A DNA stretch of 64,000 nt, from contig CM076190.1 of the NCBI GenBank assembly GCA_038277395.1, forward strand, positions 252,623,989 through 252,687,988. The letters run 5' to 3'. The position numbers and the translations under genes were made by a program. The notes below the pieces were generated by a model. The model had not been told where the DNA came from. It did no database searches and saw nothing but the letters and a program-made list of their open reading frames with translations. Origin of the DNA: Dryocosmus kuriphilus. Its lineage: Eukaryota > Arthropoda > Insecta > Hymenoptera > Cynipidae. Each line of letters opens with the position of its first letter. Position 1 is the stretch's first letter. Shown here in pieces: positions 12,819 through 23,636 of the stretch.

Positions 12819-13466
12819 CTAAGAAATTATTACCATATTATCAAAGATCCAAATTTTTTTGACAGTATTTTTTACTTTTTTTGAAAAAGCCTGATGTGTC
12901 TGGATATGGTCTGGATTGTCTGTCAGATCTGTGATATTCGTACGAAGTGGTTTTTGCGTTAAGGGTTGGTGTCTAAAAATCAGAGTCGCTATTTTCAATG
13001 AGCACAAAAATATGAGACTTTATTTAATTTAAAAATTCGGAAAGATATTGTTTTTTTGCAAGGTCATACATGTCAGGTAGAGTTAGGGTAGTGTTTTGCG
13101 TTAAGGGTTGGAGCCCAAAAATTAGATTTGATATTTTCGAGTAGCCCAAAGATTGGTGACTCTACTGACATTGAAAAATTTTGAAAAGGATTATTTTTTG
13201 ACAAAGTCATATCTTCGAGGTAGGGGTGGGGTTTTGTTTTGCAATTAAGGGCTGGAGCCAAACAATCAGAGTTGATATTTTTGTGGAGATGAAAAATAAC
13301 CCAAAAATATCACGGAATAAAATTGGTAAAAAATTGAAATTTTTTTAAGAGGTTTGATTTAAAAGAAAAAATTGCGAAGCCCAAAATTTGGGAATAGCGG
13401 CACTAATTAGCCCTAAATAGGTCCTCATTTGTGGCATAGGTACCAACTCGTTTTTGCAAAATGGTG
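12819..13466. repeat. Right arm of the large inverted repeat (~140-bp subrepeats)
   Basis: This block is inverted relative to 7128-7672. Three subunits are marked by TTTGCGTTAAGGGTTGG or a variant near 12955, 13097 and 13237, so the period is about 140 bp. The outer end holds CCTAAATAGGTCCTC and GGCATAGGTACCAACTC, matching the outer end of the left arm. Confidence 0.7.
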
Positions 13467-13830
13467 GTGACAGCTGCAGAGACGTGCTTGCAGCTCGGCT
13501 CGAAGGATTCTCGTATTCGTAGATGTGCATCTTAGGTGGTTGAAAAATCCCTCACGACTGAAGATGAACCTGTCAAAAGGATTGATCCTAAATTTTTTTC
13601 ATCAGCGTTCACCTTGTACATAATTTTAATTGTTACTGTATTATCTTGTTATTATTTTATTTGCTTATCTTCATTTTATTATTTCAACATTACTATTTAA
13701 TTTTATTGTATTATTGTTGCTTACATATTGTATTTAAAATGTTCTTGTTATTATAAAATGTATGCGTATAGCTTAAGTGGAATAGTTATTCTTTTTGTTC
13801 TTTTTAGTGCTATTTAGTTGTTGCTTTCAT

Positions 13831-14260
13831 GAGATTAAATGTAACAAAAGTTTTGTAATGTCCCGCAGAGAAATTCTTTTGTGGTTTTAGAATGAGTTTT
13901 TCTATCTTAGACTTGATGATTTATTTTCAAGAACGAAAGTTCGTTTGGTTTTCCGAGATTTATATTTTTTTAAGTTTTGTAATATTAAATGTAACAAAAA
14001 TATTTTAATGAATCGCAAAGAACTACTTTTGCGGTTTCAAAATGAGTTTTTTTATCTGGGATTTGTTGATTTATTTTCAAGAGCGAAAGTTCATTGGTTT
14101 GTCCACCTTTAATTTTTTTTCAAAATTTTGTACAATGAATGTAACAAACATTTCTTAATGAATCGCAAAGAGCTACTTATCACAGACTTGTTAATTAACT
14201 TTCAATAACGAAAGTTCGTTTCGTTTTCTGAACTTTAAATTTCTTTGTTGGTTTTCCTCC
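13831..14260. repeat. 150-bp tandem repeat, ~2.9 copies
   Basis: Units begin at 13831, 13981 and 14131, exactly 150 bp apart. They share ATGTAACAAA, TAATGAATCGCAAAGA, ATTTATTTTCAAGA and CGAAAGTTCGTTTGGTTTT. The third unit has small deletions. It is non-coding. Confidence 0.85.
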
Positions 14261-14639
14261 ACAAAATGATAAGGAAGTTCTGTAATAAATGGAAATTCGT
14301 CTTTTGGAGGTTGAGCAAATGTTATGTTATTTTAAAAATATTAATAAACGTTTGCAAGAACAATTAAGAATTTTAAAAAACTTAAATTGTGACGTTGCAA
14401 TTTTATTACACGTCACAAACGTCAATTTTAGTATTTTTGAAAATTCTAGAAAATTTTAGAAAAATAATAACCGTTGCTTTTAATCTTTTTTATCACGTGG
14501 TCTGACGCTGACGGCAATCTCGGCACTCCTTAGCATTTAAATTAGATGTAATTTAGATTAATTTATTATTTTTCGTATTATTTATTTTGTTTTATATAAA
14601 TTCGTCTGAGTCCCTTGGATCGCAAAACTACCACAATTA

Positions 14640-14980
14640 ACGAGCTGAGAGTCCCCGCTACCCTCTTCATTGAGTCGTCGATTAAGGTTTGTCGTCACCT
14701 CCTCCCAGCGAGGCTTCTACTGTTCGGCGACCTTCACCTAGTTCTTCCTTCCGGCTTGTCCAAACTACAATTTTGAGTTTTTATTCGCCATCTCCTACTT
14801 CTAAGATATCAGGCCAGTACCAGTTGAAGTGGAAGGAGAGTTGTAATATTAGCTGTCCAAGATACTAGGCAAGTTCCGGTTGAGGATATTACATACCTGT
14901 TCAAGATACTAGGCAAGTTGCGGTTGAGGATACTTTTGAGAAGTAATGGTGGCCATCCAAGACCCAGGCATCAGTTCCAG
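14640..14980. repeat. Direct-repeat partner of 8885-9060, plus ~40-bp imperfect repeats
   Basis: GTCGTCACCTCC and GCGAGGCTTCTACTGT recur from the 8.9-kb region. At 14808-14975, AAGATACTAGGCAAGTT with GGTTGAGGATA is repeated at least twice (14860 and 14905), with a looser copy at 14808 and another near 14958. Confidence 0.5.
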
Positions 14981-17887
14981 TGAGGACAGATACGACCATT
15001 GTTAGTTTTATTTGAAATAATTCTACCAGTAAGAAAAGGGGTAGAATGATTGTGTCTTTGAGACTTTTTACTGTTGTCGAGGTCATATTTGAGAAATACG
15101 GACGTCAGCCTCGGATACAATTTAAAGGGATCCAGCCTCCCCCCCTGCCCCGACCCCGTGATGAGCAGCGCTTCACCCAAGAAACAAGGATAACGCTGGA
15201 ATTATCGGACGTCGACGCGGGAGAGAAAAGGAAGGAAGGAAGACTTGGAGAAGAGAAGAACAGGCGACAAGGCAGACCAATGAGGAGCGCGAACGAGACG
15301 CGGGCTCTCTCTCTCAATTCTACACATCCGATCTCCCACCGTACCGCCCCTCACTTCCTACTATCGATGCCCCGTTTAGGCATAATGCGACTCTTAGTTT
15401 TGACGATACACTCGTTTTTGTGCACGGAAGGCTTCAACACACGTAGGAGAAAACTATAGGCTCACGACGTATAAAGGTTTGTGGTAGGATTGTTACTCTG
15501 TGAAATGGCCCAGCTAGGTGCTTAGCCTTTCTTTTTTTGTTATTTCCACCTCATATTAACCTCAAAACAGATTCGAGTTCCCTAGCTGATCCATTGTTTT
15601 TTAATTAAGTAGTGAATTGTGCGATTTTTTTATGATGTTGTATTGACCCCCCCCCCCCCCCCCCCCCATTATGGAGTGCCGAAGGGCGAGCTCCTTGAGT
15701 TTTCTACGTGGTTTTAGTTTTTATTATCTTATTTTAAATTATATGATGTTAGATTATGGCTTTCCTTTGTGTACTAATCGACGGCGTGGTCCTAAAATTG
15801 TGAATGTGGTTCGTTTTAGTAGCCTCGAATCCACTCTCGCCCCAAATCCCTTTCAATTTTTCGAAGTTTAAAAGCCGATTAAAATGATGAGAAACCCCTT
15901 TTTTTTCTTTCTACCCTTCTACCGAACCGTAGTCTTCCGTTTCCACATGTCACCCATATTAATACAGTGTTAAATAGTAAAATATAGTATTGAAAATTTA
16001 GAAAGATGTTGTATTCCCAATTTTAGTAGTTTCAAACATGGCTGTTTTTGATGATTATAGTACTTCTTGTTTTTGTATCAAAATGGTAAACCACCCGTTT
16101 TCCGAACATGTTGTGTCCTCAATTTTAGTAGTTTAGCGGACGATTTCATACCCCTTTCTCACTGCTGTCCTCCAATTTTGTTTCCATTTTTTTGTTGGTG
16201 TTTGCATTATAGTTTAAGACTCATCAATTTCTTATCGAGGCCTTTGCTAGTCATCTGAATTTGTATGCTTATAGAGATTTTGTTAATTTGTTCTTAACTT
16301 GTTTTAACCCCCTTTGAATGTTATATCGAAACCATTGTCTTTTTTTTCTGAATAAATGTTTGATTTTATAAATTTTAAAGAAGCGTTTTGTGAGTTATAC
16401 TTAATGATGTTTGACCCACCCCCTCTATCGTAATCTAATTGAGCTAGACGGTAAAGTCGGCGATCCGAATAAAATTTAGAGATTTTATAGTAAGTGTCCC
16501 AAGAAAGGAATGGCGACCTTAATTTTGGAGCTTCATATTTTGAGGATTCAGGTTCCATTGCGTTTTCCATTTTCGAGTTTTGGTTTGTTTATTTGAGTTT
16601 TGGTTTTAGTTTTATTGAGGTTGAATTCGGGAACTTTGGACTGTATTGTTATTGAGATTGATTTTTAATTTTGAATTTGTTTCGGGTCGCCTTGTGCGTG
16701 CCCTGGCCTGACCACACTAATTTTTTTTGATTTTAAAAATCAAAAAGAAAAGGGTACACGTCACAAAATTCTTGAACTTCCCGTTTTAAAGAAACAATCG
16801 AGGAGCAACCATGTTAAATTTTTGACGGAGCTGAAGTGAACCGCCAACACGCACACTATCTTAACACTTATGAGATGAATAAGTGGTTGCTAAATCTTGC
16901 TTCTGGTTGGGGCATTATGCCCAACTTTGAAGCTTTACTGTATCAAAGCTAAGGCCCAGATCAAATTTTGCCACAGCACTTTTCTGTTTCCTTTTCTGTG
17001 CTCTATCACACATTACCGGGATGTTCATACGTGGTGGGATATCCTATATACATAATAGAGGGCTTCACCCACTGCTCGCTTCGCTCGCCAACTGCGTGTA
17101 TTCCTGTTAGTATTCTGTATTCCTAACCGTATTCTATATTAGTGTTATAACCTTTCTTCTTTATAACTCCTTTCGTTTCATTGTATCCTTCCTCGTCCGC
17201 CCAATTAATCAATTCTTCCTTTCTTCCTTCGAAAGTTTGAGTCTCGGAGCCATGACGCAATGAGCACGATAAGGCAGCAACGATTACGCACCATAAATAT
17301 GACGCGTGCGATCTCTGCGAATGAAGTGATGGGAGGTCGGCTGAATGCAATTTCATAGCCACGTGAAACATCGGCTGGACCGGTGAGTAAGCTGGTAGGA
17401 AATGTGATGCGTAAGCTGGTGGGAGTGTAATGCGTGCATATTCACAGTCACACAAGACTTTCTTATAGAATAGAAAGGTATATATGGTGTAACGCGGAAG
17501 TTATCGAGTGAGTGACGGGGACCGGGTCCCAGAACCTACAACGGTTCCCGACTGGTCAGTCGCTTATCGGTTTCTCGCCACTCGCCCGAGAGCTCAGCCT
17601 TGTATAGTATTACGAGAGTTACTTATCTAGCAGGTGGGTTTTGAACAGTGGGTCGCTTAGTTTTGCTGCCGACTCTGCCGCCAATTGTATTGGGAATCCA
17701 TGTTGGATCATTATTCGAACTGACGCCGCCAATTAAATTGAATCATAGGAACCGACGCAAAGAGGTTGATTTTATCTAAGTAAAAATATGTTGCTCTACA
17801 TTTTACCATTCCCGTTGTTGCTTTATTGTCTCGTAAGCCAATTCTCGGCGTCCACATCCTGTCTCCTTTCCCTGATTTACCTCATGC

Positions 17888-17891
<4 letters not shown>
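14981..17891. other. No gene seen; simple repeats
   Basis: Open frames here (for example 15046-15459, 16304-16570 and 17123-17455) show no family motif. A poly-C run of about 20 lies at 15647-15667. Purine-rich GAAGGAAGGAAG occurs near 15230. A GC-richer block at 17480-17760 resembles a decayed retroelement end but could not be assigned. Confidence 0.35.

Positions 17892-17956
<65 letters not shown>
17892..17956. repeat. (TA)n microsatellite
   Basis: About 65 bp of TA. Further TA runs at 21160-21179 and 23576-23630 suggest that the two following elements split one TA tract. Confidence 0.95.
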
Positions 17957-17959
<3 letters not shown>

Positions 17960-17962
17960 GGT

Positions 17963-18825
17963 GTTTTTTTTAACTTGACAAATCGAAATATCTCAAAAAA
18001 TACGCATCCTACGAAAAAAATGTTTTTAATAAAAACTTTTTATTTTCGAGGGGGAAAAGCGGTTTTGCAAAAATTTACCCCACCCCACCCCCTAAGGGGG
18101 CAGGGGTGGGGGTAACTTCGTAATTTCAAATGGGAACCCCAATTTTTTATCACAGATTCAGATTCTACTTTATGAAATACGTAAGTTTTATTCGAAAAAT
18201 TTTTTTCGATTCGCGATAGATGGCGCTGAAATTGCGAAAAATGAAATTGCTTTTTTTAACTTGACAAATCGAAATATCTCAAAAAATACGCATCCTACGA
18301 AAAAAATGTTCTTAATAAAAAACTTTTTATTTTCGAGGGGGAAAAGCGGTTTTGCAAAAATTTACCCCCCCCCCCCCTAAGGGGGTAGGGGTGGGGGTAA
18401 CTTCGTAATTTCAAATGGGAACCCCAATTTTTTACAACAGATTCAGATTCTAATTTATGAAATACGTAAGTTTTATTCGAAAAATTTTTTTCGATTCGCG
18501 ATAGATGGCGCTGAAATTGCGAAAAATGAAATTGCTTTTTTTAACTTGACAAATCGAAATATCTCAAAAAATACGGATCCTACGAAAAAAATGTTTTTAA
18601 TAAAAACTTTTTATTTTCGAGGGGGAAAAGCGGTTTTGCAAAAATTTACCCCACCCCACCCCCTAAGGGGGCAGGGGTGGGGGTAACTTCGTAATTTCAA
18701 ATGGGAACCCCAATTTTTTATCACAGATTCAGATTCTCATTTATGAAATACGTAAGTTTTGTTTGAAATTTTTTTTTCGATTCGCGATAGATGGCGCTGC
18801 AATTGCAAAAAATGTAATTGTTGAG
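17963..18825. repeat. Left-arm subrepeats of element A (3 x ~286 bp)
   Basis: Copies start at 17963, 18251 and 18536. Each runs from TTTTTTTAACTTGACAAATC through a CCCCACCCCC/GGGGGTGGGG hairpin-prone stretch to GATAGATGGCGCTG. Copies are nearly identical. Confidence 0.92.
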
Positions 18826-18924
18826 TGTTTCAAGGATAATGCTTCCAAACAAAAGGTAAATGAGACGTGTTGAATCTAAGGAAGATCATTCAATTGTAAT
18901 CAGTTCAATTTTGGACGTTACTTT

Positions 18925-18975
18925 CGGGGTGCTTGATTTCAGTGAGTCCCCTCGCCTCTCACCATCGGGGCGCTT
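18925..18975 (-). repeat. 42-nt hairpin unit, copy in left arm of element A
   Basis: On the plus strand it reads GGGGTGCTTGATTTCA, then GTGAG (18942-18946), an 11-nt loop and CTCAC (18958-18962), followed by a second partial GGGGCGCTTG. It is the mirror copy of the unit downstream of the transposase, since it lies within the inverted arms. Confidence 0.85.
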
Positions 18976-19306
18976 GAACTTTCGGCCAAGGGACAGAAAA
19001 AGTGCTAAAACTGCAGAAAAACTTTCCCGAAAGCAGTTGGTTGTCGATAGTCGATTTTGGATGTAGACATTACATATCATTGAGTCAGTCGGTCACACAA
19101 TCGAGCGCTAACCGCGTCTGTCCGCGATTAACGTTCATTCGTTAGGAGGGTTGATTGTGTTCATTTGATTTGGGTGTGTTGATTGCGTTCATTTGAGTTG
19201 ATCGTAATTAGTTGCTTTCGTTTGGATTATTATTGTTGGTCACTTTCGTTTGGGTTGGTTTAGGTGTCATTGTATTCCCTCATTACTTGAATTAAAGACT
19301 TTTACA

Positions 19307-20368
19307 ATGGAAATTCTATCTCAACAACAGAAAATTGAAATGATTCTCATTTATGGAGAAAGTGGCAGGAATATCAATGATGCTATCACGCTTTATGCTC
19401 ATCGTTTTCCAGAAAGTGTTCCTTCACAATCTTCCTTTTACCGGGTTGTCAGAAAGTTCATGGCTGACGGAAGTGTACAATCGAAAAAAAGGAACCGTCA
19501 ATTAAGGGTTACTGGAGTTGACAAAGAAATCGCGATTTTAGCTGCAGTGACTCATGACCCTCATGTTAGTACGCGACAACTAAGCTGCGATTCCGGAATG
19601 TCTCTATCCAGTGTTTGTAAGATATTAAAACGTAATAAATATCATCCTTATCATATTTCACTGCATCAAGAACTTCATGGCAATGATTTTCAGAACCGCG
19701 TAACATTTTGTCAATGGGCGCTCCAGCAGATACAAGGAAACCCCAACTTCTTTTTTCGAGTAATGTTCTCAGACGAGTCTTCTTTCACAAACCATGGTAA
19801 CGTTAATCGACACAACATGCATTATTGGAGTAGAGAAAACCCACACTGGTTGCGTGAAGTTGAGCATCAGCGTCCATGGTTAGTGAATGTTTGGTGTGGA
19901 ATAATTGGAGATCAACTTATCGGCCCGTATTTTATTGATGGCAATTTGAACGGTGAAAAATATCGTAACTTTTTAGAAAATGAACTTCCAACATTTTTTG
20001 AAGACCTAAGCTTGGAAGTGCGACAAAACATGTGGTTTCAACATGACGGTTGTCCAGCACATTATTCGGCAATCGCGAGGGAAGTACTCAATCGCGAATT
20101 CAATGGTCGATGGATCGGTAGAGGAGGTCCGGTAAATTGGCCTGCCAGATCGCCAGACCTTACGGCGCCGGATTTCTATTTGTGGGGTTATCTAAAGAGT
20201 AACGTGTATCAAGAAGTGCCAACAACTCGTGATAACATGCTCGAGCGAATCAGGTCTGCTTGTGCACAAATAACACCAGACACACTTCGCAGTTGTGTGG
20301 AATCCTTCGAAGCTCGGATTAACAAGTGCATCGAAGTGGGAGGACACCATTTTGAGCACTTATTGTAA
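19307..20368 (+). CDS. DD41D transposase of element A (353 aa, intact)
   Basis: ATG 19307 gives MEILSQQQKIEMILIYGESG. A start further upstream would not be ATG. An N-terminal helix-turn-helix region (residues about 10-130, with STRQLSCDSGMSLSSVCKIL) should bind the terminal repeats. The catalytic domain follows: first Asp in VMFSDESSF, then VNVWCGIIGDQLIGPYFIDG, second Asp in FQHDGCPAH and third in APDFYLW. Exactly 41 residues lie between the second and third Asp, the DD41D spacing reported for rosa-type elements. The C-terminus is GGHHFEHLL. No stop or frameshift. A hairpin unit starts 30 nt after the stop. The enzyme would move the element by cut and paste into TA. Confidence 0.92.
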   Translation: MEILSQQQKIEMILIYGESGRNINDAITLYAHRFPESVPSQSSFYRVVRKFMADGSVQSKKRNRQLRVTGVDKEIAILAAVTHDPHVSTRQLSCDSGMSLSSVCKILKRNKYHPYHISLHQELHGNDFQNRVTFCQWALQQIQGNPNFFFRVMFSDESSFTNHGNVNRHNMHYWSRENPHWLREVEHQRPWLVNVWCGIIGDQLIGPYFIDGNLNGEKYRNFLENELPTFFEDLSLEVRQNMWFQHDGCPAHYSAIAREVLNREFNGRWIGRGGPVNWPARSPDLTAPDFYLWGYLKSNVYQEVPTTRDNMLERIRSACAQITPDTLRSCVESFEARINKCIEVGGHHFEHLL

Positions 20369-20397
20369 AATGTAAATCGAAATCCAGAATCCAGATG

Positions 20398-20477
20398 GTG
20401 AGAGGCGAGGGGACTCACTGAAATCAAGCACCCCGATGGTGAGAGGCGAGGGGACTCGCTGAAATCAAGCACCCCGA
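20398..20477 (+). promoter_or_regulatory. Two hairpin units just downstream of transposase A stop
   Basis: Sense strand: GTGAG (20398-20402), loop AGGCGAGGGGA, CTCAC (20414-20418), then AATCAAGCACCCCG. A second unit 41 nt later has the right stem changed to CTCGC. The first unit starts 30 nt after the TAA. The same unit follows three other stop codons in this window. Function is unknown; a role in the 3' UTR is inference. Confidence 0.75.
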
Positions 20478-20579
20478 AAGTAACGTCCAAAATTGAACTG
20501 ATTACAATTGAATGATCTTCCTTAGATTCAACACGTCTCATTTACCTTTTGTTTGGAAGCGTTATCCTTGAAACACTCA

Positions 20580-21150
20580 ACAATTACATTTTTTGCAATT
20601 GCAGCGCCATCTATCGCGAATCGAAAAAAATTTTTCGAATAAAACTTACGTATTTTATAAAGGAGAATCTGAATCTGTGATAAAAAATTGAGGTTCCCAT
20701 TTAAAATTACGAAGTTACCCCCACCCCTGCCCCCTTAGGGGGTGGGGTGGGGTAAATTTTTGAAAAATCGCTTTTCCCCCTCGAAAATAAAAAGTTTTTA
20801 TTAAAAACATTTTTTTCGTAGGATGCGTATTTTTTGAGATATTTCGATTTGTCAAGTTAAAAAAAGCAATTTCATTTTTCGCAATTTCAGCGCCATCTAT
20901 CGCGAATCGAAAAAAATTTTTTGAATAAAACTTACGTATTTCATAAAGTAGAATCTGAATCTGTGATAAAAAGTTGGGGTTTCTATTTGAAATTACGAAG
21001 TTACCCCCACCCCTGCCCCCTTAGGAGGTGGGGTGGGGTAAATTTTGGCAAAACCGCTTTTCCCCCTCGAAAATAAAAAATTTTTATTAAGAACACTTTT
21101 TTCGTAGGATGCGTATTTTTTGAGATATTTCGATTTGTCAAGTTAAAAAA
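20580..21150. repeat. Right-arm subrepeats of element A (2 x ~286 bp, inverted)
   Basis: Two copies, inverted relative to the left arm, at about 20580-20868 and 20870-21150. They contain CAGCGCCATCTATCGCGAAT and GGGTGGGGTGGGGTAAATTT. The right arm has one subrepeat fewer than the left. Confidence 0.9.
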
Positions 21151-21249
21151 AACACCCTGTATATATATATATATATATGTACAGGGTGTCTAAAAAGTCC
21201 CGGGACGGTTGGATATATCCTCAGGTAAAATATTTTTCAAAAAAGTGAA

Positions 21250-21780
21250 GGTCATTCCTGAAGTAAATTTCAACGAGGAATTCAATGGTGACCTTCATTT
21301 TGACCCTAAAGTTGACCTTCATGGCTTTTTGAATGTCAACTTTGTTTTTTTAAATGAAAACCCCCTTTTTACATTTGCAATCGATAGAGCGGAAAATTCT
21401 ACGTTCAGGTACGTACCCAAGTCATAGGTCCATTGTAACGTTCAAGGTCAGTTAGAGGTTACTTGAAATAACAAAGTTTTCCAAGAGGTCGGTGCAATTC
21501 CTGAAGTAAATTTCAACGAGGAATTCAATGGTGACCTTCATTTTGACCTTGAGGTTGACCTTTATGGCTCTTTGAAGGTCAACTTTGTTTTTTTAATGGA
21601 AACCCCCTGTTTTTACATCTGCAATCGATAGAGCGGAAAATTCTACGTTCAAGTGCATACTCAAATCATAGGTCAATTGTAACGTTCAAGGTCAGTTAGA
21701 GTTTACTTGAAATTAACAAAGTTTTCCAAGAGGTCAGTGCAATTCCTTAAGTAAATTTCAACGAGAAATTCATTGGTGAG
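21250..21780. repeat. 243-bp subrepeats in left arm of element B
   Basis: CCTGAAGTAAATTTCAACGA recurs at about 21256 and 21499 with a partial third near 21743. Units contain many TGACCT/AGGTCA words (for example GTTCAAGGTCAG). The matching inverted unit is at 23235-23520. Confidence 0.85.
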
Positions 21781-21902
21781 CTCTTTATTGATCTTGGTGA
21801 TGATCTGCAAGGTTTTCTCATGGTTTTTTCCAAGAAGTTTACGTTTACGTTTAGCATTACCCAGGACCAACGACGTGGACGTAGTAAATTCTGTTCCCTT
21901 TG

Positions 21903-21986
21903 GGGTGCTTGATTAGCGTGAGTCCCCTTGCCTCTCACGTTTCGGGGTGCTTGATGAGCGCGAATCCCCTTGCCTCTCACACTTCA
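21903..21986 (-). promoter_or_regulatory. Two hairpin units just downstream of transposase B stop
   Basis: On the plus strand GGGGTGCTTGATTAG is followed by CGTGAG (21917-21922), loop TCCCCTTGCCT and CTCACG (21934-21939). A second, less perfect unit is 42 nt further. In gene sense (minus strand) they start about 20 nt after the transposase stop at 22002, in the same orientation as at the other genes. Confidence 0.75.
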
Positions 21987-22001
21987 GTGAAGATGTTTAA
22001 T

Positions 22002-23072
22002 CTAAAAACCTTGAGATTCTTGACAAAAAGCTATGCGACTGTAAAAATGAGTTACAGCATTACGAATCATATCCCTATCAATGAAAGTAACCTGTTGCAG
22101 AATCCGATTCTGCAATTCGTCTAAGCTTTGGGGTTGCGTTGAGTATACTTTGCTCTTTAAATAACCCCAAAGAAAATAGTCGAGAGGCGTCAGATCAGGA
22201 GATCTAGCAGGCCACTCGATTTCACCCCTTCTTCCAATCCACCTTTGAGGGAACTGAGTATCCAAATATGCTCGAACCTCCCTACCGTAATGAGCCGCTG
22301 CTCCGTCCTGCTGGAACCAAATACCTTGAAAATTATCGTCTGTAATCTCCCTTACTCTTGGTACAATTTGGTTTGTGAGAAGCTCTTCATATGCACGAGC
22401 ATTGAGATTACCATCGATGACGAAAGGGTCTATCAATGTATCATTCAAGATACCGGCCCAAGCATTAATCTTTTGTGGATATTGTGTGTAACTCTCCAAC
22501 ATCCAATCAGGATTTGTGTCTGACCAATATTTACAATTTTGCCTGTTAACCTCACCTTTTAAAGTGAAAGTAGCTTCATCTGAAAACACTGTATTGTACA
22601 AGAAAAGAGGATATCTCTCAATTCTGTCCATCATAATTTCACAAAATTCAACTCAACGATCAGGATCGTCTTCATTGAGCTCTTGTACCAGATGAACTTT
22701 GTCAGGATGGAAATTAATGCTTTTAAAAATATTTCGCACTCTCTCAGGAGCAACGTCACGCTCATCACTAGCTCGACGTAAACTAAGGTGTGGGTTTTCA
22801 ACAAATGCTTGGGCTAGGTCCATCTGCATCCCCTCAGATCCTGCAGATTTTAGCCGACCAGTTCTCTGAAGGTCCTTGATAGATCCATGATTCAGAAAGC
22901 GCCTTACAGTTCTTTCAATAGTTGATTTTGAGACAGGATTTGACCCTTCTTCATTACGAAAAGTGCGATTAAAAAGCAAACGAACTTGATCATAAGATCG
23001 AACTCGATCTCCCCAACTATACATCATCAATACAGGTACCCTCTCTCGCTCCGAAAGTTTAGCTTGCGCCAT
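22002..23072 (-). pseudogene. DD41D transposase of element B, single in-frame TGA
   Basis: ATG 23072 gives MAQAKLSERERVPVLMMYSW. The N-terminal half is HTH-like (KSTIERTVRRFLNHGSIKD). An in-frame TGA at 22655-22653, probably from CGA (DPDR-stop-VEFCEIM), splits the ORF; otherwise the frame is open for 356 codons. Catalytic residues are present: VFSDEATFT, FQQDGAAAHYG and PLDYFLWGYLK, with 41 residues between the last two Asp. Like element A it has WPARSPDLT before the third Asp. The C-terminus FCQESQGF lies next to the hairpin units. One nonsense change is the only obvious defect. Confidence 0.9.
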
Positions 23073-23572
23073 AATAATCTTTTAGTGAAAGATAGTAAGT
23101 ATGTACTCGTAAATTTGGGGAGGAACAGATCTCTCACCAAAACACCTGGAAATTTTAATGAAAAATTTCCTTATGACTTTACAATATTCAAAACGCTGTA
23201 ACCAAGATCAATACAGATCTCACCAATGAATTTCTCGTTGAAATTTACTTCAGGAATTGCACTCACTTCGTGGAAAATTTTGTTAATTTCAAATAACCTC
23301 TAACTGACCTTGAACTTTGCAATTGACCTATGACTTGGGTACGCACCTGAACGTAGAATTTTCCGCTCTATCGATTGCAGATGTAAAAAAAGGGGGTTTC
23401 CATTTAAAAAAACAAAGTTGACCTTCAAAAAGCCACGACGTTCAACTTCAAGGTCAAGATGAAGGTCACCATTGAATTCCTCGTTGAAATTTACTTCAGG
23501 AATGACCTTAACTTTTTTGAGAAGTATTTTATCTGAGGAAATATCCAACCGTCCAGGAACTTTTTAGACACC

Positions 23573-23575
<3 letters not shown>

Positions 23576-23630
<55 letters not shown>
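23576..23630. repeat. (TA)n microsatellite
   Basis: About 55 bp of TA flanking element B on the right. It belongs to the same tract as 17892-17956 if elements A and B are removed. Confidence 0.95.

Positions 23631-23636
<6 letters not shown>

Larger units (their letters stand above)
17957..21159 (+). mobile_element. DD41D Tc1/mariner-type element A, long TIRs, intact transposase (3203 bp)
   Basis: The left end CAGGGTGTTTTTTTTAACTT and the right end, read inward as CAGGGTGTTTTTTTTAACTT, are identical, and TA flanks each side. The inverted repeats are very long: about 1 kb at the left (17957-18975) and about 0.77 kb at the right (20390-21159). They are built of about 286-bp subrepeats, three at left and two at right. 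The core holds one uninterrupted transposase gene. Near-identical arms and the intact ORF suggest a recent insertion. Confidence 0.92.
21182..23575 (-). mobile_element. DD41D Tc1/mariner-type element B (2394 bp), one nonsense mutation
   Basis: The left end CAGGGTGTCTAAAAAGTCC and the right end, read inward as CAGGGTGTCTAAAAAGTTCC, are inverted repeats, with TA at 21180-21181 and 23576-23577. The left arm contains about 2.2 copies of a 243-bp subrepeat, the right arm about one. It is a different family from element A, whose sequence beyond CAGGGTGT does not match, but has the same architecture. It lies only about 20 bp from A in the same TA tract. Confidence 0.92.

Noticed and set aside
15046..15459. 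137-codon open frame on the plus strand
   Set aside because: Low-complexity, Lys/Arg/Glu-rich stretch from purine runs, no family motif, and an overlapping frame on the other strand is equally open.
8885..15600. LTR retrotransposon bounded by the 8.9- and 14.6-kb direct repeats
   Set aside because: Only short stretches match, no primer-binding site or polypurine tract could be read, and no gag or pol remains between them.
17123..17455. 110-codon open frame on the minus strand
   Set aside because: No recognisable domain; composition like the surrounding non-coding DNA.
18860..19066. Short ORF starting MRRVESKEDHS, also seen inverted at 20541-20209
   Set aside because: It is the translation of the inverted inner part of element A's arms, present in both arms, not an independent gene.
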